Assembly: GCA_900764925.1 (NCBI GenBank)
Contig: CAAFPW010000067.1
Coordinates: 1-64,000 of the forward strand
DNA from: Fusobacteriaceae bacterium
Lineage (GTDB): Bacteria > Fusobacteriota > Fusobacteriia > Fusobacteriales > Fusobacteriaceae
Reading direction: 5' to 3'
Length of the DNA: 64,000 nucleotides
Shown here: positions 17,007-26,277 of the stretch, piece by piece
Position numbering within the stretch: position 1 is the first letter of the stretch
Layout: each line of letters opens with the position of its first letter
Program-made: the position numbers and the translations under genes
The notes under the pieces: model-generated
The model's database searches: none
Seen by the model: the letters and a program-made list of their open reading frames with translations, nothing else
What the model was told of the DNA's origin: nothing

Positions 17007-17891
17007 ATGAAGATAGCAGAACTTTTTACTAAAAAACAACCAACAATATCATTTGAGGTGTTTCCACCTAATAGTGTATATACGTTAGAACAGGTTTATT
17101 CTGCAATAGATGAATTAGCTATTTTAAAACCAGATTTTATGAGTGTAACTTATGGAGCAGGAGGAAGCACTAGAGGAAATAGTGTAAATATTGCTTCAAA
17201 GATAAAAAATATAAATGGAATAGAAGCTTTAGCTCATCTCACTTGTATAGGAGCTAAAAGAGATGAGATAGATAGAATATTAGAGGAACTAAAAGCAAAT
17301 AATATTGAAAATGTATTAGCATTGAGAGGAGATCAACCTCGTGATAGAAGTATAGAGAGTGGAGATTTTTTATATGCCAGTGATCTAGTAAAGCATATAA
17401 AGGCTAAGGAAAATTTTTCAATAGGGGGAGCGTTTTATCCAGAGGGGCATCAGGAAACTAATGATCTTTTAGATCTTTTTAATTTGAAGACGAAGGTAGA
17501 TAGTGGAACAGATTTTTTAATTTCACAAATATTTTTTGAAAATGAAAAATATTATGAGTTTAAAGAGAAAATAAAAAAATTAAATATTGATATACCATTA
17601 GTAGCTGGAATAATGCCAATAACTAATGGAAAGCAGATAAGAAAAATAACATCTATGTGTGGGTGTAGCATACCAGAGAAATTAAAAAAGATATTGGATA
17701 GATATGAGGATAATCCTAAAGCTATGAGAGAGGCTGGAATAGCTTATGCTATGGAACAGATAATAGAACTTATTTCTGAAGATGTAGCTGGAATACATAT
17801 ATATACTATGAATAGAGTCGAAGCATCAAAAAAAATAATGGAAAATATTGGGACAATTTTAAGAAAGAGAGATGAGAATAGTGAGTTTTAA
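17007..17891 (+). CDS. metF: Methylenetetrahydrofolate reductase
   Basis: 294-aa FAD-dependent TIM-barrel enzyme that reduces 5,10-methylene-THF to 5-methyl-THF, the methyl donor for the MetH encoded next. The start ISFEVFPPN is the family hallmark. MSVTYGAGGS (about residues 47-56), LRGD and GGAFYPEGHQE (about 145) are further conserved cofactor and substrate segments. The gene follows an S-box riboswitch with AGGAGG before the ATG, and its end overlaps metH by 20 bases. Confidence 0.94.
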   Translation: MKIAELFTKKQPTISFEVFPPNSVYTLEQVYSAIDELAILKPDFMSVTYGAGGSTRGNSVNIASKIKNINGIEALAHLTCIGAKRDEIDRILEELKANNIENVLALRGDQPRDRSIESGDFLYASDLVKHIKAKENFSIGGAFYPEGHQETNDLLDLFNLKTKVDSGTDFLISQIFFENEKYYEFKEKIKKLNIDIPLVAGIMPITNGKQIRKITSMCGCSIPEKLKKILDRYEDNPKAMREAGIAYAMEQIIELISEDVAGIHIYTMNRVEASKKIMENIGTILRKRDENSEF

Positions 17892-20800
17892 AGAGGAATT
17901 AAAAAAGAGAATACTAGTATTAGATGGAGCTATGGGAACAGCTATTCAAAGCTACAATCTAACTTTAGAAGATTTTTGTGGAAAAAAAGGTTGTAATGAA
18001 ATCTTAAGTATAAGTAGACCAGATATTGTAAAAGATATACATAAAAAATATATGGAAGCAGGGGCTGATATCCTAGAAACTAACTCCTTTAACTGTAACC
18101 GTGTCTCTTTAGAAGAGTATGGGATAGCTGATAGAGTTTACGAGTTGTGTAAAGAGAGTGCTAAATTAGCTAAAGAAGTAGCAAAGAGTAGCGAGAAAAA
18201 AGTGTATGTAGCTGGATCTATTGGACCTACAAGTAAAACACTCACTATTCCTAGTGGAAAAAATCCATATGATAGAGCTTTAGATTTTGATACTTTGAAA
18301 GAGATATATAAGGAACAGATAGAGGGACTTATAGATGGTGGAGTAGAAATTTTACTTATAGAGACAATTTTTGATGGACTCAATGCAAAGTGTGCTGTAA
18401 TTAGTGCAGAAGAAGTTATGCAAGAAAAGGGGATAGAACTTCCTATTATGATTTCAGCTACTGTAAATAGAGAGGGGAAGATATTTACAGGTCAGAGTAT
18501 AGAGTCGTTAATAGTAGCTTTAGATAGAGAGTCTATTATTTCCTATGGTTTTAACTGTTCCTTTGGAGCTAAAGAGTTGATACCTCTTGCTCAGAAACTA
18601 GGAAAGTTTACTAAGAAAGCTATATCTCTATATCCAAATGCTGGACTTCCAAATGAAAATGGAGAGTATGATGAAACACCAGAGATAACAGCTGGATATT
18701 TGAAAGAATTAGTAGATAAAAAGGAGATAAACATCTTAGGAGGATGTTGTGGAACTACTTTTAAACATATTGAGAAGATAGCAGAACTTGTAAAAGGAAG
18801 AGAGCCTAGAGAGATAGAGACAGACTTTAAATTAAAAGGGTATCTTTCAGGAAATGAGGTATATGATTTTAAGGAGAAGTTTACACCTGTTGGAGAGAGA
18901 AATAATGTAGCAGGTTCAAAAATTTTTAAAAATTTAATTGTGGATAAAAATTATGTTAAGGCTTTAGAGATTACAAGAAAAGAGATAGTAAACGGAGCTA
19001 AGGTAATCGATGTAAATATGGATGATGGACTTTTAGATTCTCAAGTGGAGATGGAGAGATTTTTAAGAGTTATTCAAAATGATAGAGAGGTATCAAAATA
19101 TCCAATAATGATTGATTCTTCTGATTTTGATGTGATAGAGAGAGGACTTAAAAATATTGCTGGAAAACCTGTAGTCAATTCAATCTCTTTGAAAGAGGGA
19201 GAAGATGAGTTCATAAGAAAGGCTAAGCTTATAAAAAAATACAATGCTACTTTAATAGTTATGGCTTTTGATGAAAAGGGACAGGGTGTTTCCTATGAGA
19301 GAAAGATTGAGATATGCAAAAGAGCTTATGGGATTTTAAAAGATATTGGATATGAAGATAGTGATATCATCTTTGACTTAAATATTTTAACTGTTGGAAC
19401 AGGAATGGAAAATGATAGATATAATGGATTAAATTATTTGAAAGCTTGTGAATGGATTAGAAATAATTTTAAAAATGTGGGAGTAATTGGTGGCTTGAGT
19501 AATCTATCCTTTGCTTTTAGAGGGAATAATCCGTTGAGAGCAGGGATTCATCAAATATTTTTAGAAGAGGGAAAAAGAAGAGGTTTAAATTTTGCTATCT
19601 TAAATCCTGGAGAGAAAACACCAGAACTTACTATTGAAAATAGAGAGAGTATAAGAGGATTGATCTTAGGAGAAGAGGGAAGCTTAGAAAAGATTTTAAC
19701 TCTTCAGTTAGAAAATAAAAAGGAAGAAGCCATAATTGTTGAGGAATTAAGCTTAGAAGAGAGAATAAAAAGAGCCCTTATAATTGGAGGAACACCAGAT
19801 TTTGAAAAAGATATAGAGGAAGCTTTAAAAGTTTTTTCACCTTTAGATATAATTCAAAATATTCTTATGGTAGGAATGAGAAAACTAGGAGAACTTTTTG
19901 AAAAAGGAGAGGTGTATCTACCACAACTTATCCGTTCAGCTGAGATTATGAACAGGGCAGTTGATATAATAACTCCATATCTTGAGAGAGATGAAAAGGT
20001 AGAGAGTAAGGGGAAAATTGTTATGGCAACAGTAGAAGGGGATGTACATGATATTGGAAAAAATATTGTAGGAACTGTCTTAAAATGTAATGGTTATGAG
20101 ATAATAGATTTGGGAGTTATGGTATCTAAAGAGAAAATTCTTCAAGCCGTAAAAGAAAATAGTGCTAATATAGTGACTTTAAGTGGACTGATTAGTCCAT
20201 CACTTAAAGAGATGGAGAGAGTCTTGAAATATTTTCAAGAGAGTGAGATGAATACTCCTATATTAATAGCTGGAGCTACTACATCTCCTCTTCATACAGC
20301 ATTGAAGTTAGAGCCTTTTTATGTAGGAAAAACTTTACATGTACAGGAAGCTGTGGATACTTTGCAAGCTATAAATAAACTTTGCTTTCAAGAGAAAGAG
20401 AGTTTTTTAAAAGAGAGAACAGAGGAACTATATAATTTAAGAAGATTATATAATGAAAGTAAAAGAGAGACTAAGGAAGAGAGTGTAGATTGTACTTCCC
20501 AAACAATTGTTCCTAAGGAGATAGGAGATAGATATCTAGAGATTGACTTAAAAGACTTAGAGAGCTATATAAACTTTGATATTCTTTTACATAATTTAAA
20601 GATTAAAGGAAGTTCACAGGAGGAAAAAGTCAGAGAAGAGGTAGAATCAATACTTTTTGAGATGAAGCAAAGAGGAAATAAAGTAAAGGCTGTATATGGA
20701 ATTTATCCAAGTGAAAAAATAGAAAATCAATTAAAAATAGTTGGAGAAAGTATAGGGGAAGAGGGAGATTTTATCTACAATTTTGTTAATGAGAAAGATT

Positions 20801-21129
20801 TTGTTGGAGCTTTTGCAGTTTCATATATGAGTGATATATTTAGAGAAAAAGAGTATTTGAAAATTTTAGAGGAACTTTTAAATACAAGAATAGTGGAGGC
20901 AGGAGCGGAGTATTTACAGGATTATATAAATAATAGTATATGGAAGATAAATATAAGACCTGCGATAGGATATCCAACAATACCAGATCACTCTTTAAAA
21001 GAAAAGGTTATGAGAATATTAAAAGGAGAAAGAACAGGAATAAAACTTACTCAAAACTATGCAATGTTACCACTTAGTAGCGTGTGTGGATTGTATTTTG
21101 CTAACCCTAAAAGTTATTATAAGGGGTAA
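17872..21129 (+). CDS. metH: Cobalamin-dependent methionine synthase
   Basis: 1085-aa modular enzyme transferring a methyl group from methyl-THF to homocysteine. Domains in order: homocysteine-binding barrel with zinc cysteines (NCSFG, GGCCGTT; 1 to about 305), pterin-binding barrel (about 325-590), B12 cap and Rossmann module with VEGDVHDIGKNIVG supplying the cobalt-ligating His (about 640-860), and a C-terminal reactivation domain with RPAIGYPTIPDH (about 1025). All four modules are present although it is shorter than E. coli MetH. I chose the ATG at 17872; a GTG at 17881 is an alternative. It is co-transcribed with metF under SAM control and needs B12. Confidence 0.95.
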   Translation: MRIVSFKEELKKRILVLDGAMGTAIQSYNLTLEDFCGKKGCNEILSISRPDIVKDIHKKYMEAGADILETNSFNCNRVSLEEYGIADRVYELCKESAKLAKEVAKSSEKKVYVAGSIGPTSKTLTIPSGKNPYDRALDFDTLKEIYKEQIEGLIDGGVEILLIETIFDGLNAKCAVISAEEVMQEKGIELPIMISATVNREGKIFTGQSIESLIVALDRESIISYGFNCSFGAKELIPLAQKLGKFTKKAISLYPNAGLPNENGEYDETPEITAGYLKELVDKKEINILGGCCGTTFKHIEKIAELVKGREPREIETDFKLKGYLSGNEVYDFKEKFTPVGERNNVAGSKIFKNLIVDKNYVKALEITRKEIVNGAKVIDVNMDDGLLDSQVEMERFLRVIQNDREVSKYPIMIDSSDFDVIERGLKNIAGKPVVNSISLKEGEDEFIRKAKLIKKYNATLIVMAFDEKGQGVSYERKIEICKRAYGILKDIGYEDSDIIFDLNILTVGTGMENDRYNGLNYLKACEWIRNNFKNVGVIGGLSNLSFAFRGNNPLRAGIHQIFLEEGKRRGLNFAILNPGEKTPELTIENRESIRGLILGEEGSLEKILTLQLENKKEEAIIVEELSLEERIKRALIIGGTPDFEKDIEEALKVFSPLDIIQNILMVGMRKLGELFEKGEVYLPQLIRSAEIMNRAVDIITPYLERDEKVESKGKIVMATVEGDVHDIGKNIVGTVLKCNGYEIIDLGVMVSKEKILQAVKENSANIVTLSGLISPSLKEMERVLKYFQESEMNTPILIAGATTSPLHTALKLEPFYVGKTLHVQEAVDTLQAINKLCFQEKESFLKERTEELYNLRRLYNESKRETKEESVDCTSQTIVPKEIGDRYLEIDLKDLESYINFDILLHNLKIKGSSQEEKVREEVESILFEMKQRGNKVKAVYGIYPSEKIENQLKIVGESIGEEGDFIYNFVNEKDFVGAFAVSYMSDIFREKEYLKILEELLNTRIVEAGAEYLQDYINNSIWKINIRPAIGYPTIPDHSLKEKVMRILKGERTGIKLTQNYAMLPLSSVCGLYFANPKSYYKG

Positions 21130-21166
21130 AATAACTTATTTTTGTAACAAAAATGTCATATAGCAG

Positions 21167-21258
21167 TGCTAAAATTAAAACATACTAAATCTTTCCCCAA
21201 GATATTTTATATAGATATAACACTAAAAAAGGACTTGCATTTGCAAGCCCTTTTTTAG
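21167..21258 (+). ncRNA. Candidate small RNA upstream of the fomA leader
   Basis: An extended -10 box TGCTAAAAT (21167-21175) without a good -35 is followed about 80 bases later by a strong terminator hairpin (21223-21258). The interval encodes no plausible protein. A discrete RNA of about 75 nt starting near 21182 is therefore possible; it would contain a CTTTCCCC stretch that could meet G-rich ribosome sites. Alternatively the hairpin is only the metH terminator. Confidence 0.4.
21223..21258. terminator. Terminator after metH / of the candidate small RNA
   Basis: CTAAAAAAGG-A-CTTGC, loop ATTT, GCAAG-C-CCTTTTTTAG: a 15-bp stem with a single A-C mismatch and a T-run within the 3' arm. Confidence 0.85.
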
Positions 21259-21370
21259 TCTATGATTATTATGAATAAAATATGAATAAAAAAAGAAAAA
21301 AAAATAATAAAAATACAATTAAACCTCATAAAAATATCAACACCTTAGTATATATTAAAGACATAAGCAA

Positions 21371-21516
21371 AATTATAAGTGTGCTAATCCTTATAATTAT
21401 CTTAACCCAATTTTTAAGATGATAGTCAAATATTCTCCCAAACATTATTCTGATTATCATCTCAATGTTAATAACTGCTTTGCAGTTTATATAAATAAAT
21501 ACTAGGGGGTATTTTT
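21371..21516 (+). promoter_or_regulatory. Structured AT-rich 5' leader region of fomA
   Basis: The stretch 21260-21516 has no gene. It holds three hairpin-capable repeats: AATTATAAG/CTTATAATT (21371-21379, 21390-21398), AGATGATA/TATCATCT (21417-21424, 21455-21462), and AACTGC-TTT-GCAGTT (21473-21487) ending 17 bases before the ribosome site GGGGG (21505-21509). No convincing promoter was found. It looks like a long mRNA leader that could affect stability or translation. Confidence 0.5.
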
Positions 21517-22656
21517 ATGAAAAAATCAATGTTATTAGTAGGTGCGTTTTTAGCAGTTGCAGCTATGGCACAAGCAAAAGAAGTTGTACCAGCTCCAGTA
21601 GTAGTAGAAGAAGCTCCAGTACAAATCGTAGAAAAAGAAGTTATTGTCTACAGAGACAAAGAAGAAGGATTTAGACCAAATGGTTACGTAGATTTACAAT
21701 ACAGATACTATGGAGATACTGAAGGAAATGGAGATGGAACATCAGTAGATAGATGGAATAAAAATAATAATTATTCTAGAATTCAATTCCAAGGTAATAT
21801 CAACATGACAGAAAAACAAAATTTAGAATGGAGAATTAGAGGATATAATTCTTTAGACCAAGAGTCAGATGTAGCAGGAAGTAAAGCTAATGGAACAGAA
21901 ACAAGATTAAGATATTTCTATGATCATGGATATTTAGGAGATTCAAAAATTGATTTAACATCAAGACTTCATTACCAAAATAATGCTGATGATGATTATC
22001 AAACTGTACAATATCAAGCAAGATTTGATTTTGCTGAATACATGTTTAATAATGATGTAATTAAAACTGATTATTTTGTATTAGCTCCAAAATATGGATA
22101 TGCTTGGGGAGATGACAATAGTTCAGACTATGATAATCAACTAGGAGTAGATTTATATACTTGGCATACATTACCATGGAATTTCTCAGTTGAATTTAAC
22201 TTATATACTACTCAACATTTCTATGGACAAGATCACTACTTTGATGGAATGAGAGATAAAGATGATAAAGAGTTTGGAATAGACATGGAATTATATATCT
22301 ACAATACAACTAACCTTTATACAAATGGAAGATTCTCACTTGACTTTGGATTTGAAGGAGGTTATGATGATTATAACTGGTCAAATAAAGAGCAATGGGG
22401 AACTAAGATAAATGCGACTGGAAGACCAGTATACGAAAGTGATGGAACAACAGAAATAACTGCTGGAACAGATGATACTAACTATGAATTATACGCATTA
22501 CCATATATTCAAGCTAACTATGCTGTAAGTGATAATATGACTTTATATGCAGCTATTGGTGCAGAGTATAGAGACTGGGCAGTAAATAATGGACATTCAG
22601 CTTCTCACTGGAGATGGCAACCAACTGCTTGGGCAGGATTTAAAACTACATTCTAA
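21517..22656 (+). CDS. fomA: FomA-family major outer membrane porin
   Basis: 379-aa outer-membrane beta-barrel protein of the fusobacterial FomA family, a non-specific porin and adhesin. The signal peptide MKKSMLLVGAFLAVAAMAQA ends at AQA-KE. The mature start (KEVVPAP, VEEAPVQIVEKEVIVYRDK, GYVDLQYRYYG) matches FomA as I remember it. The rest has alternating aromatic beta-strand character and ends in Phe (WAGFKTTF), as barrel proteins usually do. The gene has a long structured leader, a strong ribosome site and its own terminator, fitting an abundant protein. Strain paralogues exist, so the symbol denotes the family. Confidence 0.9.
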   Translation: MKKSMLLVGAFLAVAAMAQAKEVVPAPVVVEEAPVQIVEKEVIVYRDKEEGFRPNGYVDLQYRYYGDTEGNGDGTSVDRWNKNNNYSRIQFQGNINMTEKQNLEWRIRGYNSLDQESDVAGSKANGTETRLRYFYDHGYLGDSKIDLTSRLHYQNNADDDYQTVQYQARFDFAEYMFNNDVIKTDYFVLAPKYGYAWGDDNSSDYDNQLGVDLYTWHTLPWNFSVEFNLYTTQHFYGQDHYFDGMRDKDDKEFGIDMELYIYNTTNLYTNGRFSLDFGFEGGYDDYNWSNKEQWGTKINATGRPVYESDGTTEITAGTDDTNYELYALPYIQANYAVSDNMTLYAAIGAEYRDWAVNNGHSASHWRWQPTAWAGFKTTF

Positions 22657-22696
22657 TATTTAAAAGTAGAAATAAACATATAAAAACTTATCTCAT

Positions 22697-22731
22697 AAAA
22701 AAGCCTTGACAATTTTGTTGGGGCTTTTTTC
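22697..22731 (+). terminator. fomA terminator
   Basis: AAAAAAGCC (22697-22705) pairs with GGCTTTTTT (22722-22730), followed by further pyrimidines. Confidence 0.8.
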
Positions 22732-22862
22732 TTTACAATAAAAGTGTTTTTTCAGTGTTGAAAATTTCATAAAAAATAGCTATAAAAACAAATTTTAAAT
22801 ATAAAACTAATATCATCTTAGAATAGAATATATCCATATAAATAAAATTAGGAGGTATTTCT

Positions 22863-23183
22863 ATGAAAAAGGTATTGATGTTTGGAGTTTTTTTAGGTGT
22901 TATAGCTTCTATACAAGCAAAAGAGATTTCAACTATTCCAATAGAGGTAGAAAGAAATATAAATAAATTTTATCAAGGAGCTGACTTTTCACAGAAAAAT
23001 CAGCATATAAATATGCAAAGAAAAGCTTATTTAGAGATGGTAAATTATATAGAAGAGGCTAATATTCCATTAGAAGAAAAAGAGGGAATATTGAAAAATG
23101 TTGAGTCTATGTATCCTAATAACTATATAATGCAAAAGAAAGAAGCTATAAATAGAGTGGATCATGTTAAGAGTTTAATGTAA
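22863..23183 (+). CDS. Small secreted protein of unknown function next to fomA
   Basis: 106 aa. The first 19 residues form a Sec signal peptide (MKKVLMFGVFLGVIASIQA, cut before KE) that resembles the FomA signal. The mature part of about 87 residues is helical and charged with no cysteine, probably periplasmic. I recognise no domain. Its ribosome-site/start region (22849-22865) differs from that of fomA at only two positions in 17, so both genes may be controlled alike. It has its own terminator and about 200 bases of AT-rich DNA upstream with no clear promoter. Confidence 0.75.
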   Translation: MKKVLMFGVFLGVIASIQAKEISTIPIEVERNINKFYQGADFSQKNQHINMQRKAYLEMVNYIEEANIPLEEKEGILKNVESMYPNNYIMQKKEAINRVDHVKSLM

Positions 23184-23194
23184 AAATATAAAAT

Positions 23195-23224
23195 AAAGGG
23201 GTGTATATAAAACACTCCTTTTTA
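23195..23224. terminator. Bidirectional terminator
   Basis: AAAGGGGTGT (23195-23204) pairs with ACACTCCTTT (23212-23221) through one G-U pair, followed by T residues. It lies between two convergent genes. Confidence 0.75.
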
Positions 23225-23235
23225 TATTGCTAAAG

Positions 23236-23973
23236 TTATTTATTTTTAGAATTAAAAATACCAGAACTTATAACAAGACTAAGAATAACATTTGTTAATA
23301 TTATTCCAGTAATAACCTCTATTACAACAAGAAATTGTCCAAGAGTAGTAAGAGGATAGATATCTCCATAACCAATAGTTGTTATAGTAATAAAACTAAA
23401 ATATATATGTTTAAAATAAAATTCAAATTCACCTAAATTTTTAGGGATATTATTGAAGATAGGAACATCACTAAAAAAGTTAATAACAGTATAAAGTAAA
23501 CCAAAACTAACAGCTAAAGTAATATAGGTAGTGATAATAACAGTAATATCTCTAGGAACAACTTTTCTTTTTCTTGTAAAAAAATCAGTGAATACATATT
23601 TTAAGAGTATTATATGTGAAATTATTAAAAGTAGTATATTGATAGATGATAGAAAATAGAAGAAATATTTCAGTTCTTTATCTACAGAAGAAAGATTTAA
23701 AGAGAAATTAATTAATGGCACAAGAAGCAGATAATATAAAATTAAACAAGTAGATTTTAAAGGACCATCTTTAAAAAGAAAATTTTTCTGTTTTAGAAAA
23801 ACAATTGGAAGAATACCTAAAAATATTTTTATACTACTTAGAAATATTTGTGAAAGAGTTAATTTTATAGCTGTAAAATAAAGTGCTAATATAGAAAAAA
23901 TTATAGATAAAATAAAAGCATAGATAGATATTTTAAAAAAATAGTTTAGTTGTATTTTCATATAAATTCTCAT
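23236..23973 (-). CDS. Potassium-channel-like membrane protein (ion_trans_2)
   Basis: 245-aa integral membrane protein with about six or seven hydrophobic segments. Near the C-terminus is a pore region with the K+ selectivity filter: FITITTIGYGDIYPLTTLGQ (about residues 195-215), followed by a last helix. No cytoplasmic RCK/TrkA_N domain is present, so gating is unclear. It stands alone on the minus strand between fomA-associated genes and a two-component system. GGGAG (23981-23985) is 7 bases before the ATG. Confidence 0.82.
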   Translation of the reverse strand: MRIYMKIQLNYFFKISIYAFILSIIFSILALYFTAIKLTLSQIFLSSIKIFLGILPIVFLKQKNFLFKDGPLKSTCLILYYLLLVPLINFSLNLSSVDKELKYFFYFLSSINILLLIISHIILLKYVFTDFFTRKRKVVPRDITVIITTYITLAVSFGLLYTVINFFSDVPIFNNIPKNLGEFEFYFKHIYFSFITITTIGYGDIYPLTTLGQFLVVIEVITGIILTNVILSLVISSGIFNSKNK

Positions 23974-24049
23974 ATTAAAACTCCCTTTTTCCCTAGATAA
24001 CTTTATTATAGCATATAAATATAAAAATTAATAAAAAATAATGAAACAC

Positions 24050-24078
24050 TAGACAGAAAAAGTGTAATAAAATATAAT
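24050..24078 (+). promoter_or_regulatory. Promoter of the two-component system
   Basis: TAGACA (24050-24055), a 17-base spacer and TATAAT (24073-24078). The RNA start near 24085 excludes a longer reading frame starting at 24080. Confidence 0.65.
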
Positions 24079-24166
24079 AGTGGTATCAATAGTTATTCAT
24101 ATTTTGTTCACATTCATCATATATACTAGGACAGTGAATATGGAGATTGAATTTTTGGAGGTTGAA

Positions 24167-24823
24167 ATGAAAAAAATACTAATTGTTGATGATGAAGAAC
24201 AGATAAGAAATATTTTAAGAATGTATTTGGTGAGAGATGGATATGAGGTAAGTGAAGCAGAAGATGGAGAAAAGGGAATGAAACTTTTCTATGAGAAGCC
24301 TTTTGATTTAGTAATTTTAGATGTTATGTTACCTAAAAAAGATGGGTGGAGTATTTTAAGAGAGATAAAAAAGTATACTGAAACACCAGTGATAATGCTA
24401 ACTGCTAGAGATGATAGTGAAGATGAGGTTTTTGGTTTTGAGATGGGAGCAGATGATTATATCACAAAACCGTTTAATAATAAAGTGCTTTTAGCTAGAA
24501 TAAAGGCTCTCTTAAAGAAAACTAATTCAATGGTAGAATCAATAATAGAGATAGGAGACTTAACAATTAATGATACTTCACATAGTGTTAGTAATTCTAA
24601 AGGAGAGATAGAATTAGCTCCTAAAGAGTATGACCTATTAGTATATCTTGTAAAAAATAATAAAATTGCATTAAGTAGAGAAAAACTTTTAAATGAGGTT
24701 TGGGGATATGATTTTTTAGGAGATGATCGAACGATAGATACTCATATAAAAAATTTGAGGAAAAAAATTGGAAAAAATGCAATAAAAACAGTTAGAGGAA
24801 TAGGGTATAAATTGGATTTATAA
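24167..24823 (+). CDS. OmpR-family response regulator
   Basis: 218-aa regulator: receiver domain (1-115) with the acidic pair DD at 8-9, phospho-acceptor Asp52 in VILDVML, a TAR motif and a conserved Lys in YITKPF; then a winged-helix DNA-binding domain (about 125-218) with DDRTIDTHIKNLRKKIG. GGAGG at 24157-24161 sets the ATG at 24167. The cognate kinase follows after 13 bases. Targets are unknown; the neighbouring efflux genes are candidates only by position. Confidence 0.93.
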   Translation: MKKILIVDDEEQIRNILRMYLVRDGYEVSEAEDGEKGMKLFYEKPFDLVILDVMLPKKDGWSILREIKKYTETPVIMLTARDDSEDEVFGFEMGADDYITKPFNNKVLLARIKALLKKTNSMVESIIEIGDLTINDTSHSVSNSKGEIELAPKEYDLLVYLVKNNKIALSREKLLNEVWGYDFLGDDRTIDTHIKNLRKKIGKNAIKTVRGIGYKLDL

Positions 24824-24836
24824 ATTAGGAGTTAGA

Positions 24837-26219
24837 ATGAAAAGAGTATTTTATAAGATATTTTTTGCTTTTTTAATGTGTTCATATATTCCATTAATGG
24901 CGATATTTGTGATGAATTATCTCTATACAACTAGATATTTAGAAAATGATACTAAAAATAAGATGGTAGAATTGGTAAATATTGTAGATGTAGATCAATT
25001 AAAATTAAAACAAAAATATGATGAAAAATCTGGAGCATATTTTAGGTATATGAATATGGAGGAACAGAGTGAACTAAATTCCCTTTTTAAACTTTTTAAT
25101 AAGTTAGAAGTGAAAACAGATATTAGAAATATACCAGTAGGAGATTATGTTGTTAAAGAGATAAAACTTTCAAGAATAACGAATCACTTTTATTTAATAA
25201 AAAAGATTTCAGAAAAAGAGGTTATTACTGTAACAACTGAAATTATAAATCCAAAGTTAATTAAAGAAGTGATACTTAAGTTTTACAAGACATATTCCTT
25301 AATAGCACTACCATTAATATTTTTAGTAACTTATAAACTATCTCAAAAATTTGCTAAACCAATTGAAACTTTAGAAAAAATTTCAACACAGATTTCTAAT
25401 TCAAATTTTACAGAAACAGTAGATATAAAATCTAAAAACGAATTAGAAAGTTTAGGAAATAATATCAATAAGATGGCAAAGCAATTACAAAATAATATAG
25501 AGGAATTAAGAGTTTTAAATGAGAGATTAAAAAAAGAGTTAAAAGAGAAAGAAAACTTATTAGAAACAGAAAAGAATTTTATGAGAGCTATAGGACATGA
25601 GTTAAAAACTCCAGTAGCTATAATAACAGGATATATAGAGGCACTTCAAGATGAGATGATAGAAGAGAAGGATATAAAGAAAACCTATGAAATTATATAC
25701 AGTGAAGGAATGTCTATAAGTAAGTTGGTAAAAGATATAAATGACTATCTAAAATTAGAATTTCATCATGGAGATCCAATTTTTGAGAGTACAAATATAA
25801 AAGATTTGATAGAGGGGTCTTTAGAAAAATATTATTTAGATATAGTACAAAGAGAGATAAAATTAAATAAATTTTATGAAGATATTGAGATAAAAACAGA
25901 TACTAAATTATTAGGAATAGTTTTAAATAATTTGCTAACTAATGCTCTTACATATGTTGATGAGAGGAAAGAGATAAATATAGAGTTGACTAAGAGTGAG
26001 TTAAAAATATCCAATAGTTCAGAATACATATCTAAAGAAACTTTTGAAAAGATATTCAATCCATTTTATAAGATAGATAAGTCAAGAAATAGGAAATATG
26101 GAGGAACTGGTTTAGGATTATCCATAGTAAAAAATCTTTTGGAAGTTTTAAGATTTGAATATAGTTTTACCTATGATGAAAATAGAAAATTTGCTGTTTT
26201 TACAATAAAATTTTTATAA
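24837..26219 (+). CDS. Sensor histidine kinase
   Basis: 460-aa membrane kinase paired with the preceding regulator. Helix 1 (about 7-28) and helix 2 (about 152-167) frame an extracytoplasmic sensor of about 120 residues with no domain I recognise. A HAMP-like linker and coiled coil (170-245) lead to the H-box FMRAIGHELKTPVAIITGY with His254. The ATPase domain shows the N-box (LNNLLTNALTY), IFNPFYKID and the G-box GGTGLGLSIVKNLL. The signal sensed cannot be inferred. Confidence 0.92.
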   Translation: MKRVFYKIFFAFLMCSYIPLMAIFVMNYLYTTRYLENDTKNKMVELVNIVDVDQLKLKQKYDEKSGAYFRYMNMEEQSELNSLFKLFNKLEVKTDIRNIPVGDYVVKEIKLSRITNHFYLIKKISEKEVITVTTEIINPKLIKEVILKFYKTYSLIALPLIFLVTYKLSQKFAKPIETLEKISTQISNSNFTETVDIKSKNELESLGNNINKMAKQLQNNIEELRVLNERLKKELKEKENLLETEKNFMRAIGHELKTPVAIITGYIEALQDEMIEEKDIKKTYEIIYSEGMSISKLVKDINDYLKLEFHHGDPIFESTNIKDLIEGSLEKYYLDIVQREIKLNKFYEDIEIKTDTKLLGIVLNNLLTNALTYVDERKEINIELTKSELKISNSSEYISKETFEKIFNPFYKIDKSRNRKYGGTGLGLSIVKNLLEVLRFEYSFTYDENRKFAVFTIKFL

Positions 26220-26227
26220 AAAAATAT

Positions 26228-26241
26228 TGACTCTCAAGTCA
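26228..26241. promoter_or_regulatory. Short palindrome at the tetR promoter
   Basis: TGACT-CTCA-AGTCA (26228-26241) overlaps a TTGACT box (26227-26232). TATAAT at 26252-26257 completes a promoter with a long 19-base spacer. A possible autoregulatory operator for the TetR protein. Confidence 0.45.
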
Positions 26242-26277
26242 CTTTATAGTTTATAATAGATTAGTTAAGATAAATAA

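Noticed and set aside
24080..24166. Longer N-terminus for the response regulator
   Set aside because: The promoter TATAAT lies at 24073-24078, so the RNA would begin after this start; the receiver domain begins at 24167.
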